Assembly: GCF_030756675.1 (NCBI RefSeq)
Contig: NZ_JAVBXD010000021.1
Coordinates: 1 to 64,000 of the forward strand
DNA from: Bacillus multifaciens
GTDB lineage: Bacteria; Bacillota; Bacilli; Bacillales; Bacillaceae_G
Reading direction: 5' to 3'
DNA length: 64,000 nt
Below are positions 35,274 to 43,519 of the stretch, in pieces (position 1 is the first letter of the stretch; each line of letters starts with the position of its first letter). The notes beneath the pieces were generated by a model that was not told the origin of the DNA, ran no database searches, and saw only the letters and a list, made by a program, of their open reading frames with translations. Position numbers and translations under genes: made by a program.

Positions 35274-36149
35274 CTATTCTTTTAGTAAATACGTTACTTT
35301 ATTTAAAATTTCCTCTAGCTTCTTGGCGTTGTTTGCATACATGTTCGCCGCGGTATTTGATTTCGTCTCTAAAGAAAAGAGTTCAAGATCAGCATGACAC
35401 TTCTTTAAGGAAGCGAGTAATAATGGTTTATCTTGGGGAGAAGGCATTTGAATTTTATCGTTGTATATGTCGACAGTGAGTTGGCCGTAGGAGTCGACTT
35501 GTCCAATGAATACGTTGTCGATTGCAACCCCTATTTTTTCGAGTTCAGTGCGAATCCAAGCGCGGTTATGACCGCATGCTGCAAGAGGCTCATCTATTAT
35601 GTTGCCGTCCATAATGACTGTGTGCGTTTCTTTTTCGTTTGGTAGTTTTAATCCGATATCTTTTGCAGTTAATGGTTGTCTGTCTTTCTTTAATAATACG
35701 TTTAATTCACCGCTCGGCTCTAGTATAGCGAATTCAACATCGGTTATGTTGAATACATCTTTTTTTCGCAGAAGTTCTAGTAGTTCGTCGCTCGTATATT
35801 TTTCCTTTTTTAAATTATCTTCGAGTACTTTGCCATCTTTTATAAAAATAGTGGATTTACCCTCTACAAAATCTCGCACTGTCTTATTTTTTAAGGAAAT
35901 TAGTCCTGCGAAAAAAGGTATGATAGCAAAAACCAGCATACTAGAAATACCGTGGAAGAAGTTTTGTTCCAATCCTGTTGATACTTCTGCAGCGATATCA
36001 CCAATCGTCATACCTGCTATGTATTCAAAAAAGGAAAGTTGAGAGATTTGTCTTTTGCCAAGCCATTTCGTAATGGCGAATAAAACAATTAAAACACATA
36101 AAGAACGTATAATGACAAGGGGCCATTCTGGTATGTGAATGTTAGGCAT
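35274..36149 (-). CDS. DUF421 (YetF-like) membrane protein, last gene of the spoVA2mob-type operon
   Basis: 291 residues: three N-terminal membrane helices with the YetF signature TKWLGKRQISQLSFFEYIAGMTIG, then a soluble domain of two DUF421 subdomains (near 95-150 and 185-240) and a C-terminal helix. DUF421 proteins are found in spore-forming bacteria, and a member of this type closes the spoVA2mob operon described in heat-resistant B. subtilis strains. The exact role in spores is not settled. Confidence 0.85.
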   Translation of the reverse strand: MPNIHIPEWPLVIIRSLCVLIVLFAITKWLGKRQISQLSFFEYIAGMTIGDIAAEVSTGLEQNFFHGISSMLVFAIIPFFAGLISLKNKTVRDFVEGKSTIFIKDGKVLEDNLKKEKYTSDELLELLRKKDVFNITDVEFAILEPSGELNVLLKKDRQPLTAKDIGLKLPNEKETHTVIMDGNIIDEPLAACGHNRAWIRTELEKIGVAIDNVFIGQVDSYGQLTVDIYNDKIQMPSPQDKPLLLASLKKCHADLELFSLETKSNTAANMYANNAKKLEEILNKVTYLLKE

Positions 36150-36169
36150 GTATATTCCCTCCAGTCTTC

Positions 36170-36376
36170 CTAAAATCCTTTATATTGTGGTTCTTCTCGT
36201 TCTAATGTTGAAACTCGCCCTTGTACATCAGCAATTATGCTATCCATCTCTAACATACATTCATGAAAAACGCGCTTTGCTTCTTGATCAGCAGAGTTTT
36301 GTGAAAGGGCGCTTAAGCTTGCTTGTGCACCTTTTAAACTAGCAAGGCATGTTTTTACACTTGCAACAACGGTCAT
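36170..36376 (-). CDS. DUF1657 protein (second copy in operon)
   Basis: 68 residues, helical, MTVVASVKTCLASLKGAQASLSALSQ then a hydrophilic tail ending PQYKGF. DUF1657 proteins occur almost only in Bacillus spoVA2-type operons. It pairs with the other copy at 38872, with which it shares TVIxxxK, LKxAQASL and EEPQY. It lies between spoVAE and the DUF421 gene. Confidence 0.85.
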   Translation of the reverse strand: MTVVASVKTCLASLKGAQASLSALSQNSADQEAKRVFHECMLEMDSIIADVQGRVSTLEREEPQYKGF

Positions 36377-36387
36377 GAGAACACCTC

Positions 36388-36738
36388 TTATCCTTTTGGT
36401 TTAAATAATAAAGCTCCAATAAATCCGAAGATAATTGCGGCGGATACACCGGCGCTTGTTACTTTAAACATTCCTGTTATAACGCCAATGATGCCATGTT
36501 CAGCCGCTTCTGCCATTGCACCGTGAACGAGAGCGTTCCCGAAGCTTGTAATAGGAACCGTTGCACCTGCTCCGGCAAAATCAATTAACGGTTCATACAA
36601 ATTAAATCCATCTAATATGGCACCAATGACAACAAGTGTCGCCATTGTATGAGCAGGGGTGAGTTTGAAGACGTCGAACATAATTTGTCCAATGACACAA
36701 ATGATGCCGCCAATTACAAAAGCCCAAAAAAAGATCAT
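36388..36738 (-). CDS. spoVAE: Stage V sporulation protein AE (SpoVAEb type)
   Basis: 116 residues, four membrane helices, with [13 protein letters not shown] and the family's [23 protein letters not shown] opening. It is part of the SpoVA channel that takes dipicolinic acid into the forespore and releases it during germination. Overall resemblance to the SpoVAC protein at 37753 (same fold) is evident. It starts 3 bp after the spoVAD stop. Confidence 0.92.
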   Translation of the reverse strand: MIFFWAFVIGGIICVIGQIMFDVFKLTPAHTMATLVVIGAILDGFNLYEPLIDFAGAGATVPITSFGNALVHGAMAEAAEHGIIGVITGMFKVTSAGVSAAIIFGFIGALLFKPKG

Positions 36739-36741
36739 GTA

Positions 36742-37752
36742 TTATACACCTCCAACTTCAATGGATACGGCATGGGCGATACAAGGAATCGTTTCTTGTT
36801 GCTGGAAAGTTAGTGGGGAAAGTAAGGCTCCGGTAGCAACTACAAGTATTTTGCGAAACTCTCCTTTTTTCATTCGGTTTAATAAATGTCCATACACAAC
36901 AGTTGCTGAGCAACCAGGGCCGCTTGCTCCTGCTAAAATAGGTTGGTCGTCTCTATAAATAAGCAATCCGCAATCTTGAAATTGTTCGCTTCGTATAGAT
37001 GTTCCTTGCTTACGTAGTAAGTCAAAGGCAATTTCGCGTCCTACATGACCAAGATCGCCCGTTACAATTAAGTCATAGTAGGATGCGTCGATTTGTCGTT
37101 CTCGTAAATGCGCTTCTATCGTGTCGACAGCGGCGGGAGCCATAGCGCCTCCCATATTAAACGGATCCGTTAATCCCATATCGATTACTCTTCCAATTGT
37201 TGCTGATGTGACGCAAGGGCCATCTCCTTGGTCGCTTAATAAGGCAACACCAGCTCCTGTTACTGTCCACTGCGCAGTAGGGGGTTTTTGTCCGCCGTAT
37301 TCAGTTGGATATCTGAACTGTTTTTCTACAGCAGTATTATGGCTTGATGCTCCGGTTAATAAATATTTCGCGCCTTTTGCATTTACAATGCTTGCACCTA
37401 AAGCAAGTCCTTCCATTGAGGTGGAACAAGCGCCGAATAATCCGAGATAGGGAGTACCGAGTGTCCGGCAAGCAAAGCTAGAAGGTGTAATTTGATTAAT
37501 TAAATCTCCTGCTAGGATAAATTGAATATCGTCTTTCCGTAGTTTTGCTTTTTCAGTTGCTCTGCTGCAGGCTTCTTCGAATAAAACTCGATGTGCTTTT
37601 TCATAGGAATCTTGTCCTAGCCATAAATTGTCGTGCAATGTATCGAAATCATCAGGGATGTTGCCGTTCGCTTCAAATGGTCCGCCAATGACACCAGTTG
37701 ATATAATCACGGGTTTGTTGTCAAACACCCATGTTCGGTGGCCTTGTAACAT
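36742..37752 (-). CDS. spoVAD: Stage V sporulation protein AD
   Basis: 336 residues, thiolase-like fold, with GLFGACSTSMEGLALGA and SSHNTAVEKQFRYPTEYG in the usual places and GASGPGCSATVVYGHLL near the C terminus. SpoVAD is the soluble subunit that binds dipicolinic acid at the spore inner membrane. It is adjacent to spoVAC and spoVAE and is a paralogue of the one in the main spoVA operon, which is not in this window. Confidence 0.94.
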   Translation of the reverse strand: MLQGHRTWVFDNKPVIISTGVIGGPFEANGNIPDDFDTLHDNLWLGQDSYEKAHRVLFEEACSRATEKAKLRKDDIQFILAGDLINQITPSSFACRTLGTPYLGLFGACSTSMEGLALGASIVNAKGAKYLLTGASSHNTAVEKQFRYPTEYGGQKPPTAQWTVTGAGVALLSDQGDGPCVTSATIGRVIDMGLTDPFNMGGAMAPAAVDTIEAHLRERQIDASYYDLIVTGDLGHVGREIAFDLLRKQGTSIRSEQFQDCGLLIYRDDQPILAGASGPGCSATVVYGHLLNRMKKGEFRKILVVATGALLSPLTFQQQETIPCIAHAVSIEVGGV

Positions 37753-38229
37753 CTAAAACCCTCCCCACTGGACTAGAATTGTTCGAATTAGTGCGATTAC
37801 AAAAGCGGAAAATACACCAAATAAAATAACAGATCCGGCTAGTTTAAACATATTTCCGCCCACTCCAAGAACAAAACCTTCCGTCCGGTGCTCAATACAA
37901 GCCGATATGACAGAGTTTCCAAACCCAGTAACAGGAACAGCTGTACCTGCGCCGCCAAACTGAGCTAATCGATCGTATACACCGAAACCTGTTAAGAGCA
38001 TGGAAATAAAGATCATTGTCGCTACAGTTGGATTCCCCGCAGATCGTTCCGTAAAATCGAAATAAGTAATATAAAATGTGGAGATCAGTTGACCGATTAA
38101 ACAAATGAATCCACCTACAAAAAAGGCTTTTATACAATTTTTGAGAACAGGACGCTTTGGTTCACGCTGCTGTTCAAATTTTTTATATTCTTGTTGCACT
38201 GGTGATAAGTCTTTGTTTTGGCTCGACAT
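37753..38229 (-). CDS. spoVAC: Stage V sporulation protein AC
   Basis: 158 residues: a hydrophilic N terminus (to about 28), then five helices including CIKAFFVGGFICLIGQ and the loop FGGAGTAVPVTGFGNSV. SpoVAC alone has been reported to form a mechanosensitive channel. The stop codon is immediately next to the spoVAD start. Confidence 0.93.
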   Translation of the reverse strand: MSSQNKDLSPVQQEYKKFEQQREPKRPVLKNCIKAFFVGGFICLIGQLISTFYITYFDFTERSAGNPTVATMIFISMLLTGFGVYDRLAQFGGAGTAVPVTGFGNSVISACIEHRTEGFVLGVGGNMFKLAGSVILFGVFSAFVIALIRTILVQWGGF

Positions 38230-38263
38230 ATGAATCCATCCTTTTCTATGTTGAAAAGTATTA

Positions 38264-38758
38264 TTAAATATCAGAATGCATTTCTTCTTTAACTACTTTT
38301 AATTGTTTTTTTATTTCTTTCTTATCTGCTTCTTTGTTTTTAATCTTCGTTTCTAACTTATCTAGTAACATGAAAATTTTTTTATCCATACTGACATAAA
38401 TTTTAAAATTAGGATACGTCTTTTCTAATGTCTGTTTCATTTCCTTTTTTAATTTCTTTAGTTGAAAGCGTTCATGGTGCTCTGGTTTCGCGGCTACGTA
38501 TAGTTCGTTATTAAAATTAACCGCTTTAACATCAATTACTTCTTCCATATTAAAAATCTGATCTTTCGCTTGATTTGCTATGGATTGATCAATATTCTCC
38601 ATACTGACATTTTTTAATGGTGTATCCTTTTTATTTGTTTGGTGCTCTTCTTTCTCACTTGCTTCTTTTTTTACTTTTTTATCTAGTGGACTGTTGCAGC
38701 CGCTTAGGAAACTGAAGAAGAGAAGGAATAACAAAGTAATGATCCTAAATTTTCGCAT
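38264..38758 (-). CDS. YhcN/YlaJ family sporulation lipoprotein
   Basis: 164 residues. A lipoprotein signal with lipobox LSGC (Cys near 21) precedes a charged spacer and a YhcN/YlaJ domain (DQSIANQAKDQIFNMEEVIDVKAVNFNNELYVAAK). A lipoprotein of this kind is a regular member of spoVA2mob operons. A coiled, Lys-rich C terminus follows. It is separated from the first DUF1657 gene by a hairpin. Confidence 0.85.
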   Translation of the reverse strand: MRKFRIITLLFLLFFSFLSGCNSPLDKKVKKEASEKEEHQTNKKDTPLKNVSMENIDQSIANQAKDQIFNMEEVIDVKAVNFNNELYVAAKPEHHERFQLKKLKKEMKQTLEKTYPNFKIYVSMDKKIFMLLDKLETKIKNKEADKKEIKKQLKVVKEEMHSDI

Positions 38759-38798
38759 TGTATCATTCCGTTTCTATCGCTCTATGTAATTTGAGGTG

Positions 38799-38829
38799 AA
38801 AAAAGGATGATATTGTATCACCCTTTTTC
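38799..38829 (-). terminator. Internal terminator between DUF1657 and the lipoprotein gene
   Basis: On the minus strand AAAAAGGGTGATA and TATCATCCTTTTTT form a stem with a 3-nt loop and a T-tract. It may cut most transcripts after the first gene. Confidence 0.65.
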
Positions 38830-38871
38830 TGGTTCAGCATAAAGTGGGTATTATTTTGTTTAAAAAGCCCT

Positions 38872-39078
38872 TTACTGCTGTGTATATTGAGGTTCTTCTT
38901 GTTGAACCTCTTGAACGCGCGGAGTTAAAGAATCAATAATGGATTGCGTTTGTTGTGCTGCGCTTTGGAATAATTGCTTCGCTTGTTGGTTATCGGTATC
39001 AAGAGCAAATCCTTCTAAGCTTGCTTGTGCACTTTTTAATCCTGAAACAGTTTGTTTAAGTTTCGTAATTACAGTCAT
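38872..39078 (-). CDS. DUF1657 protein (first gene of spoVA2mob-type operon)
   Basis: 68 residues starting MTVITKLKQTVSGLKSAQASLEGFAL and ending EEPQYTQQ, a short helical protein of the DUF1657 family. GAGGAGGAATTACG precedes the ATG. The seven-gene order DUF1657, YhcN-type lipoprotein, SpoVAC, SpoVAD, SpoVAEb, DUF1657, DUF421 is that of the spoVA2mob operon, which raises spore heat resistance. Confidence 0.85.
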   Translation of the reverse strand: MTVITKLKQTVSGLKSAQASLEGFALDTDNQQAKQLFQSAAQQTQSIIDSLTPRVQEVQQEEPQYTQQ

Positions 39079-39406
39079 AACGTAATTCCTCCTCTAGTTG
39101 AATTGAATTTCAATCATTAGAATTTGTGAATGTGTGTGGAAATATAATTACCAATTTTAGGTTCCTTTCGAGATTTATAAATTTTTATCTCTATATAATT
39201 TGAGAACATAATGCTTTTTGATGACAAATTATAATATCAGTAGTTATATTTACTTAAGAATAACGATTATGCATGAATTTGTAGGCTATTGATTGAGGGT
39301 ATCTTTCGGAAGTACATATTTTATATTTCGTTGTTCAAAATATTATGTATCAATTCAAATTAGGAGAGTAAAAATTAGTAAATAGCGATTAAAAGGAGAA
39401 AGAGTC
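39079..39406. other. Divergent intergenic region between spoVA2-type operon and KimA-like gene
   Basis: AT-rich, 328 bp. It must hold promoters for both directions. I looked for a sigma-G type -10 (CATnnTA) for the spore operon and a c-di-AMP riboswitch for the permease and could not support either. An inverted repeat GATTGAAATT/AATTCAATTC-like segment (39104-39120) is present. Confidence 0.4.
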
Positions 39407-41320
39407 ATGGATCATCACACTTTAGTTAGATGGTTGGAAGCAGTGTTAATTATAGTTGCATTAATTGCAATTTGGTTTTCTGCAAGTAATTTCAGTAGTG
39501 TGAAGCGTTTTTTAATTGGTCGTCCGATGCGAACGTCAGAGCTTCATGCGCACCATAACAAATTATTTTGGTTAATTGCGCTGCCTATTCTGTCAGCGGA
39601 TTTGTATTCATCTGTTGCATATGGACCTGAATCAGGAATGACAGAGCTGGCAGGACTTGGTCCTGATGCGAAATGGTTGATTATGCCGATTACCATTTCG
39701 ACTATCGTTCTCTTGGCAATTTTGATTGTGTCGTATATTATGGGGATTTTGGCATATCCAAACGGCGGGGGAGCGTATGCTATTGCGAAAGATAACTTCA
39801 AGCAGCGCTGGGTTTCTCTTGTTGCCTCTAGTTCTTTGCTTGTTGATTATGTATTGACCGTAGCGGTATCCGTATCTGCAGCGATAGAAGCGATTTCTTC
39901 TGCGTATCCTGTAGTCGCTCCATATGAAACGATTTTGGCGATTTTATGCGTCGTTCTTTTAGTACTTATAAACTTGCGCGGGGTAGCAGAGTCAGCTCGC
40001 GTATTTGCTTGGCCGACATTTGGTTTTATGATTTGTATGTTAACTTTAATTTTCACAGGATTTTTTGATGAACTTCGTCACGGGTTTGTTCAACCGAGTA
40101 CACCGAGCTTTGGAACAGTTCCAGAAGGTTTAACAACTTTATTAATTTTGAAGGCGTTCAGTTCAGCTTGTTCAGCACTTACAGGAATTGAGACAATTTC
40201 AAATGCAGTTCCTATTTTTAGGGAACCGCAGCAAAAAAATGCAATTAGAACGTATATTGCTTTAGGTACGATTACAGCTGTGACACTTTTAGGGTTTTCG
40301 TATCATCTGTATGTGAAAGGAGTTACGCCAGATCCGCACAACACGATGTTGTCGCAGTTGACTGGTATGTATTTTGGACATGGAATTTTATATCAAGTAA
40401 TTATATGGTTTACGTTTATTGTGTTAATTTTAGCGGCAAACTCCACATTTACAGGATTTTCTCAGCTTGCTGCGATTGTAGCGGCAGACGGATATTTACC
40501 TCGAAGTTTAACAAATCGCGGAGACCGTTTAGGATATTCAAATGGAATTATTGCGCTAGCATCGTTGGCATGTATTTTGATTATATCGTTTCATGCCCAT
40601 ACGAATGCATTAATTCCACTATACGCAATCGGTGTTTTTCTTTCGTTTACAGTAGCGCAAATTGGTTTAATGCGCCGCTGGAAACGAGTAAAAGGATCGC
40701 ATTGGAAAATCAAGTTTACGATTAATACAGTTGGTGCTGTAATTACATCAATTGTTGCCGTTATTTTTGCTGTTACAAAGTTTACAGGCGGTGCTTGGGT
40801 GGTATTAGTTGTCTTACCTATTATTATTTTCATCTCAATGTCCATTCACAAACATTATGAAGATGTAGCAAAAGAATTGCGCATCGATATGCAAACGGTA
40901 CGTCCAGAAGCAAGCGATGTAGTTACGCTCGTTTTAGTGTCAGGCGTTCATCGTGTTGTGAACAACACGATATCCTTTGCGAAAAGTGTAGATGTTGATC
41001 CGATTGCTGTATACGTTGGTTTCGATGATGCATCTATAAATAAAATGGAGAAAAAATGGAAAGACTGGGGAACTCCTTGTAGACTGGTCGTTCTACGCAG
41101 TAAATATCGTTCTATTCTTGAACCGCTGAATCGTCTTATTAAAACAATAGAGGCGAAACAAAAAAATGGGGGACATATTCATATTATTATTCCGCAGTTT
41201 ATTCCGCACAAATGGTGGCATCATGCATTGCATAACCAAAGTGCACTTCTGTTACGCATGTGGTTTATGCGTAATAAAGATATCGTCATTACAACGGTTC
41301 CGTATCATTTGCATAAATAA
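39407..41320 (+). CDS. KimA-like APC permease (potassium importer family)
   Basis: 637 residues with about 12 membrane helices and a cytoplasmic C-terminal domain of ~150 residues. SADLYSSVAYGPE, the NGGGAYAIAKDN loop, LLVDYVLTVAVSVSAA and the C terminus LHNQSALLLRMWF...ITTVPYHL match the layout of B. subtilis KimA (607 aa), a c-di-AMP-controlled K+/H+ symporter. Whether it carries potassium or amino acids is not certain. AAAAGGAG lies 8 nt before the ATG. Confidence 0.82.
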   Translation: MDHHTLVRWLEAVLIIVALIAIWFSASNFSSVKRFLIGRPMRTSELHAHHNKLFWLIALPILSADLYSSVAYGPESGMTELAGLGPDAKWLIMPITISTIVLLAILIVSYIMGILAYPNGGGAYAIAKDNFKQRWVSLVASSSLLVDYVLTVAVSVSAAIEAISSAYPVVAPYETILAILCVVLLVLINLRGVAESARVFAWPTFGFMICMLTLIFTGFFDELRHGFVQPSTPSFGTVPEGLTTLLILKAFSSACSALTGIETISNAVPIFREPQQKNAIRTYIALGTITAVTLLGFSYHLYVKGVTPDPHNTMLSQLTGMYFGHGILYQVIIWFTFIVLILAANSTFTGFSQLAAIVAADGYLPRSLTNRGDRLGYSNGIIALASLACILIISFHAHTNALIPLYAIGVFLSFTVAQIGLMRRWKRVKGSHWKIKFTINTVGAVITSIVAVIFAVTKFTGGAWVVLVVLPIIIFISMSIHKHYEDVAKELRIDMQTVRPEASDVVTLVLVSGVHRVVNNTISFAKSVDVDPIAVYVGFDDASINKMEKKWKDWGTPCRLVVLRSKYRSILEPLNRLIKTIEAKQKNGGHIHIIIPQFIPHKWWHHALHNQSALLLRMWFMRNKDIVITTVPYHLHK

Positions 41321-41334
41321 TATCGTTTCATTAT

Positions 41335-41372
41335 TGGCGGCCTACATCGTTACGCGATGTGGCCGTTATTCA
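41335..41372 (+). terminator. Terminator-like hairpin after the permease gene
   Basis: GGCCTACATCG and CGATGTGGCC pair with one wobble around TTACG. Only TTATT follows, so strength is doubtful. Confidence 0.45.
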
Positions 41373-41474
41373 ATAATTGCGACATAAGAAGTAATTGCTT
41401 CCAAAACGAAGATATCGTATAATAAACAGTGCACGATAGGATAAAGAGAAGTTCTTTTGCAGTAGAATGATAAT

Positions 41475-41550
41475 GCGCCCATAGCTCAGTCGGATAGAGC
41501 GGTGGTTTCCGGTACCACGTCTGCCGGGGGTTCGAATCCCTCTGGGCGCG
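41475..41550 (+). tRNA. tRNA-Arg (CCG anticodon)
   Basis: Complete cloverleaf: acceptor GCGCCCA with TGGGCGC, D-arm GCTC...GAGC, anticodon stem GTGGT/ACCAC with loop TTCCGGT (anticodon CCG, reading CGG), T-arm with GGTTCGAATC. The 3' CCA is not encoded. A single tRNA-Arg gene lies near clpP and sigL in B. subtilis too. Confidence 0.95.
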
Positions 41551-41554
41551 TCGA

Positions 41555-41595
41555 AAAGTCCTAACTTACATTTGTAGGTTAGGGCTTTTTTTATT
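41555..41595 (+). terminator. Terminator of tRNA-Arg
   Basis: AAGTCCTAACTTAC pairs with GTAGGTTAGGGCTT, with an ATTT loop, followed by seven T. Confidence 0.85.
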
Positions 41596-41835
41596 TGTAG
41601 TAATAGTATGTAAGTGAAATTTATGTTATTATATCTAAAATTAGTAGTTGCTATTAGTATTTGGTGTTTATTTTTGAGAATGTGGAGTTGTTTTCTTTCA
41701 ATATTATTCATTTTTCGGTTGTAAGATGCAAATTTCATTAATACATATAAGTTAACAATATTTTGGAATGGGTATCTGTGCAGGATTCTCCTTTTTATAA
41801 ACTTATTGTACAATAGAAGTGAGGGGGAGATTAGG

Positions 41836-43131
41836 TTGAAAGCAAGTCTTTTACAAGAACAAAGTTTACGTTTGGCAATGACGCAAGAGTTAAGACAAGC
41901 GATTACAATGCTCCAGTACAATGTGCAGGAATTAACGGAGTTTTTGTATGAGCAATCGCTGGAAAATCCCCTTATCGAGCTAAATGGCTTTGACAGGGAA
42001 AAGAAAAAGAGTAAAACAACGAGTAAACAAACTGAGAATCAAATGGAAATCTACAGTGTGGATTCCACAACGATTCAACAGCATTTAGTAAACCAATTAC
42101 AGTATTATAAAATAGATGAAGAGCAAAGGAAAATTGCTTCATTTATCATTTTAAATGTGGATGAGAACGGGTATTTACAAGAAACGAATGAAGAATTAGC
42201 GTCGTTATTATCGGTATGTATAGAAAAAGTAAATAGCTGCATGGAGCTTGTTCAATCATTAGAGCCAGCAGGGGTAGGAGCGAGAAATATTCAAGAATGT
42301 CTATCCATCCAATTAAAGCGCTTACAAAAAAGAAACGCTTTAGCAGAAATGATTGTAGATGAGTATTTTGCATATTTCGTAAAGAAAGATTGGCGCAAGT
42401 TAGCAAATGTATTGAAGTGTAGTACGGAAGAATTACAGGAAGCTGTTCATGTGATTACATCGCTGCAGCCGAAACCAGGTTTGGCGTTTTCTTCGGAAAA
42501 GCCGCTGTACATTGTTCCAGATATGGCGGTGAAAAAAGAAGGAAATCGCTTGGTGATTCAGATGAATGAACGTAATATGCCGAGAATTGAAATCCATTCA
42601 GAATATAGTGAGCTGCTTCATAATAGTGAAAGTGACGTCGCTTCTTATGTTTCGGAAAAATATCAGCATGTCCAATGGATTATGCGTAGTTTAAAACAAA
42701 GAAAGCAAACGCTTTTAAATGTAATGGAAGTAATTATTGAAAAGCAGCGCGACTTTTTTATGAATGGTCCACAATATTTAAAGCCGCTTGCGTTAAAAGA
42801 GGTAGCGGAAATATTAGGTGTCCATGAGTCAACGATTAGCCGAGCAACGCGCAATAAATATGTGCAAACACCGTATGGTTTATTTGAAATGAAGTCATTC
42901 TTTAGTAACGCGGTAGCAACAACAGAAGACGCAGCCATTTCAACGAAGAGGGTGAAGCAGCTTATCGGGGAGTTTGTAGAGAAAGAAAATAAGAAAAAAC
43001 CACTTTCAGATCAAAAGATTTCAAAAATGTTAGAAGAAGAACACGAAATTGTTGTTTCACGCAGAACAGTAGCGAAATATCGCGAACAGTTAAATATCCC
43101 AGCTTCTTCTCTGCGAAAAACAATTGTATAG
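41836..43131 (+). CDS. sigL: RNA polymerase sigma-54 factor SigL
   Basis: 431 residues. N-terminal activator-interacting region rich in Gln and Leu (LRLAMTQELRQAITMLQYNVQ), core-binding domain, HTH (LKEVAEILGVHESTISRATRNKYVQTPYG) and C-terminal RpoN box SRRTVAKYREQLNIP. It directs transcription of enhancer-dependent operons such as those for amino acid catabolism. The TTG at 41836 is the start: GAGGGGGAG lies 6 nt before it and the residues that follow are the usual N terminus. Confidence 0.94.
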   Translation: MKASLLQEQSLRLAMTQELRQAITMLQYNVQELTEFLYEQSLENPLIELNGFDREKKKSKTTSKQTENQMEIYSVDSTTIQQHLVNQLQYYKIDEEQRKIASFIILNVDENGYLQETNEELASLLSVCIEKVNSCMELVQSLEPAGVGARNIQECLSIQLKRLQKRNALAEMIVDEYFAYFVKKDWRKLANVLKCSTEELQEAVHVITSLQPKPGLAFSSEKPLYIVPDMAVKKEGNRLVIQMNERNMPRIEIHSEYSELLHNSESDVASYVSEKYQHVQWIMRSLKQRKQTLLNVMEVIIEKQRDFFMNGPQYLKPLALKEVAEILGVHESTISRATRNKYVQTPYGLFEMKSFFSNAVATTEDAAISTKRVKQLIGEFVEKENKKKPLSDQKISKMLEEEHEIVVSRRTVAKYREQLNIPASSLRKTIV

Positions 43132-43140
43132 GTGATGGAT

Positions 43141-43389
43141 ATGGAGGTTATTCTATACACAAAAGAAGAATGTGGTCTTTGTCAAAAGGCGAAAAAACTT
43201 CTGCAAGAACTGCAAGATGAATACGTATTTGATTTGAAGGAAATAAATATTTATGAGGATGAACAGCTGTTAGAGAAGTACCATCTTATGATTCCCGTCG
43301 TTGAAATCGAAGGGGAAGAGGTGGAATATGGAATTATTCACAAAGGTGTCATAATAAACAGCATAATTCGTACGATAAGAGTTGAATAA
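43141..43389 (+). CDS. Glutaredoxin-family thiol protein
   Basis: 82 residues, thioredoxin fold, redox motif CGLC near the N terminus (YTKEECGLCQKAKKLL), cis-Pro in LMIPVVEIEG. This is the glutaredoxin-like/DUF836 type. AGGTGA lies 5-6 nt before the ATG at 43141; in-frame GTG and ATG 9 and 6 bp earlier lack such spacing. It follows sigL by 9 bp and the cggR promoter begins in its last codons. The partner is unknown. Confidence 0.85.
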   Translation: MEVILYTKEECGLCQKAKKLLQELQDEYVFDLKEINIYEDEQLLEKYHLMIPVVEIEGEEVEYGIIHKGVIINSIIRTIRVE

Positions 43390-43410
43390 CTTTTGATCTC
43401 CTGTTACAAT
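43382..43410 (+). promoter_or_regulatory. Promoter of the cggR-gapA operon
   Basis: TTGAAT (43382-43387), 17-bp spacer, extended -10 TG-T-TACAAT (43402-43410). The -35 is within the end of the glutaredoxin gene. The CggR operator starts 36 bp after the -10. Confidence 0.75.
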
Positions 43411-43438
43411 AATAAATGTAGCAGGGATTATTTTTTTA
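43400..43438 (+). terminator. Terminator of sigL-glutaredoxin transcript, overlapping the cggR promoter
   Basis: CCTGTTACA (43400-43408) pairs with TGTAGCAGG (43417-43425), one wobble, then GATTATTTTTTT. The 5' arm contains the cggR -10, so transcripts from that promoter start after it and escape the terminator. Confidence 0.75.
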
Positions 43439-43445
43439 CTCCATG

Positions 43446-43481
43446 TGGGACACAATATGTCACTACGGGACATATAATGAC
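43446..43481 (+). promoter_or_regulatory. CggR operator
   Basis: TGGGAC-N6-TGTC-N4-CGGGAC-N6-TGAC follows the B. subtilis CggR operator plan (CGGGAC-N6-TGTC-N4-CGGGAC-N6-TGTC) with two differences. It lies downstream of the promoter, consistent with CggR blocking elongation. Confidence 0.88.
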
Positions 43482-43519
43482 CATATAGAGAATGAACCAA
43501 TGTAGTGAGGAGATATAAT

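Noticed and set aside
39079-39406. Sigma-G promoter for the spoVA2mob-type operon
   Set aside because: The operon should have one, but I found no -35/-10 pair matching the consensus well enough to place it.
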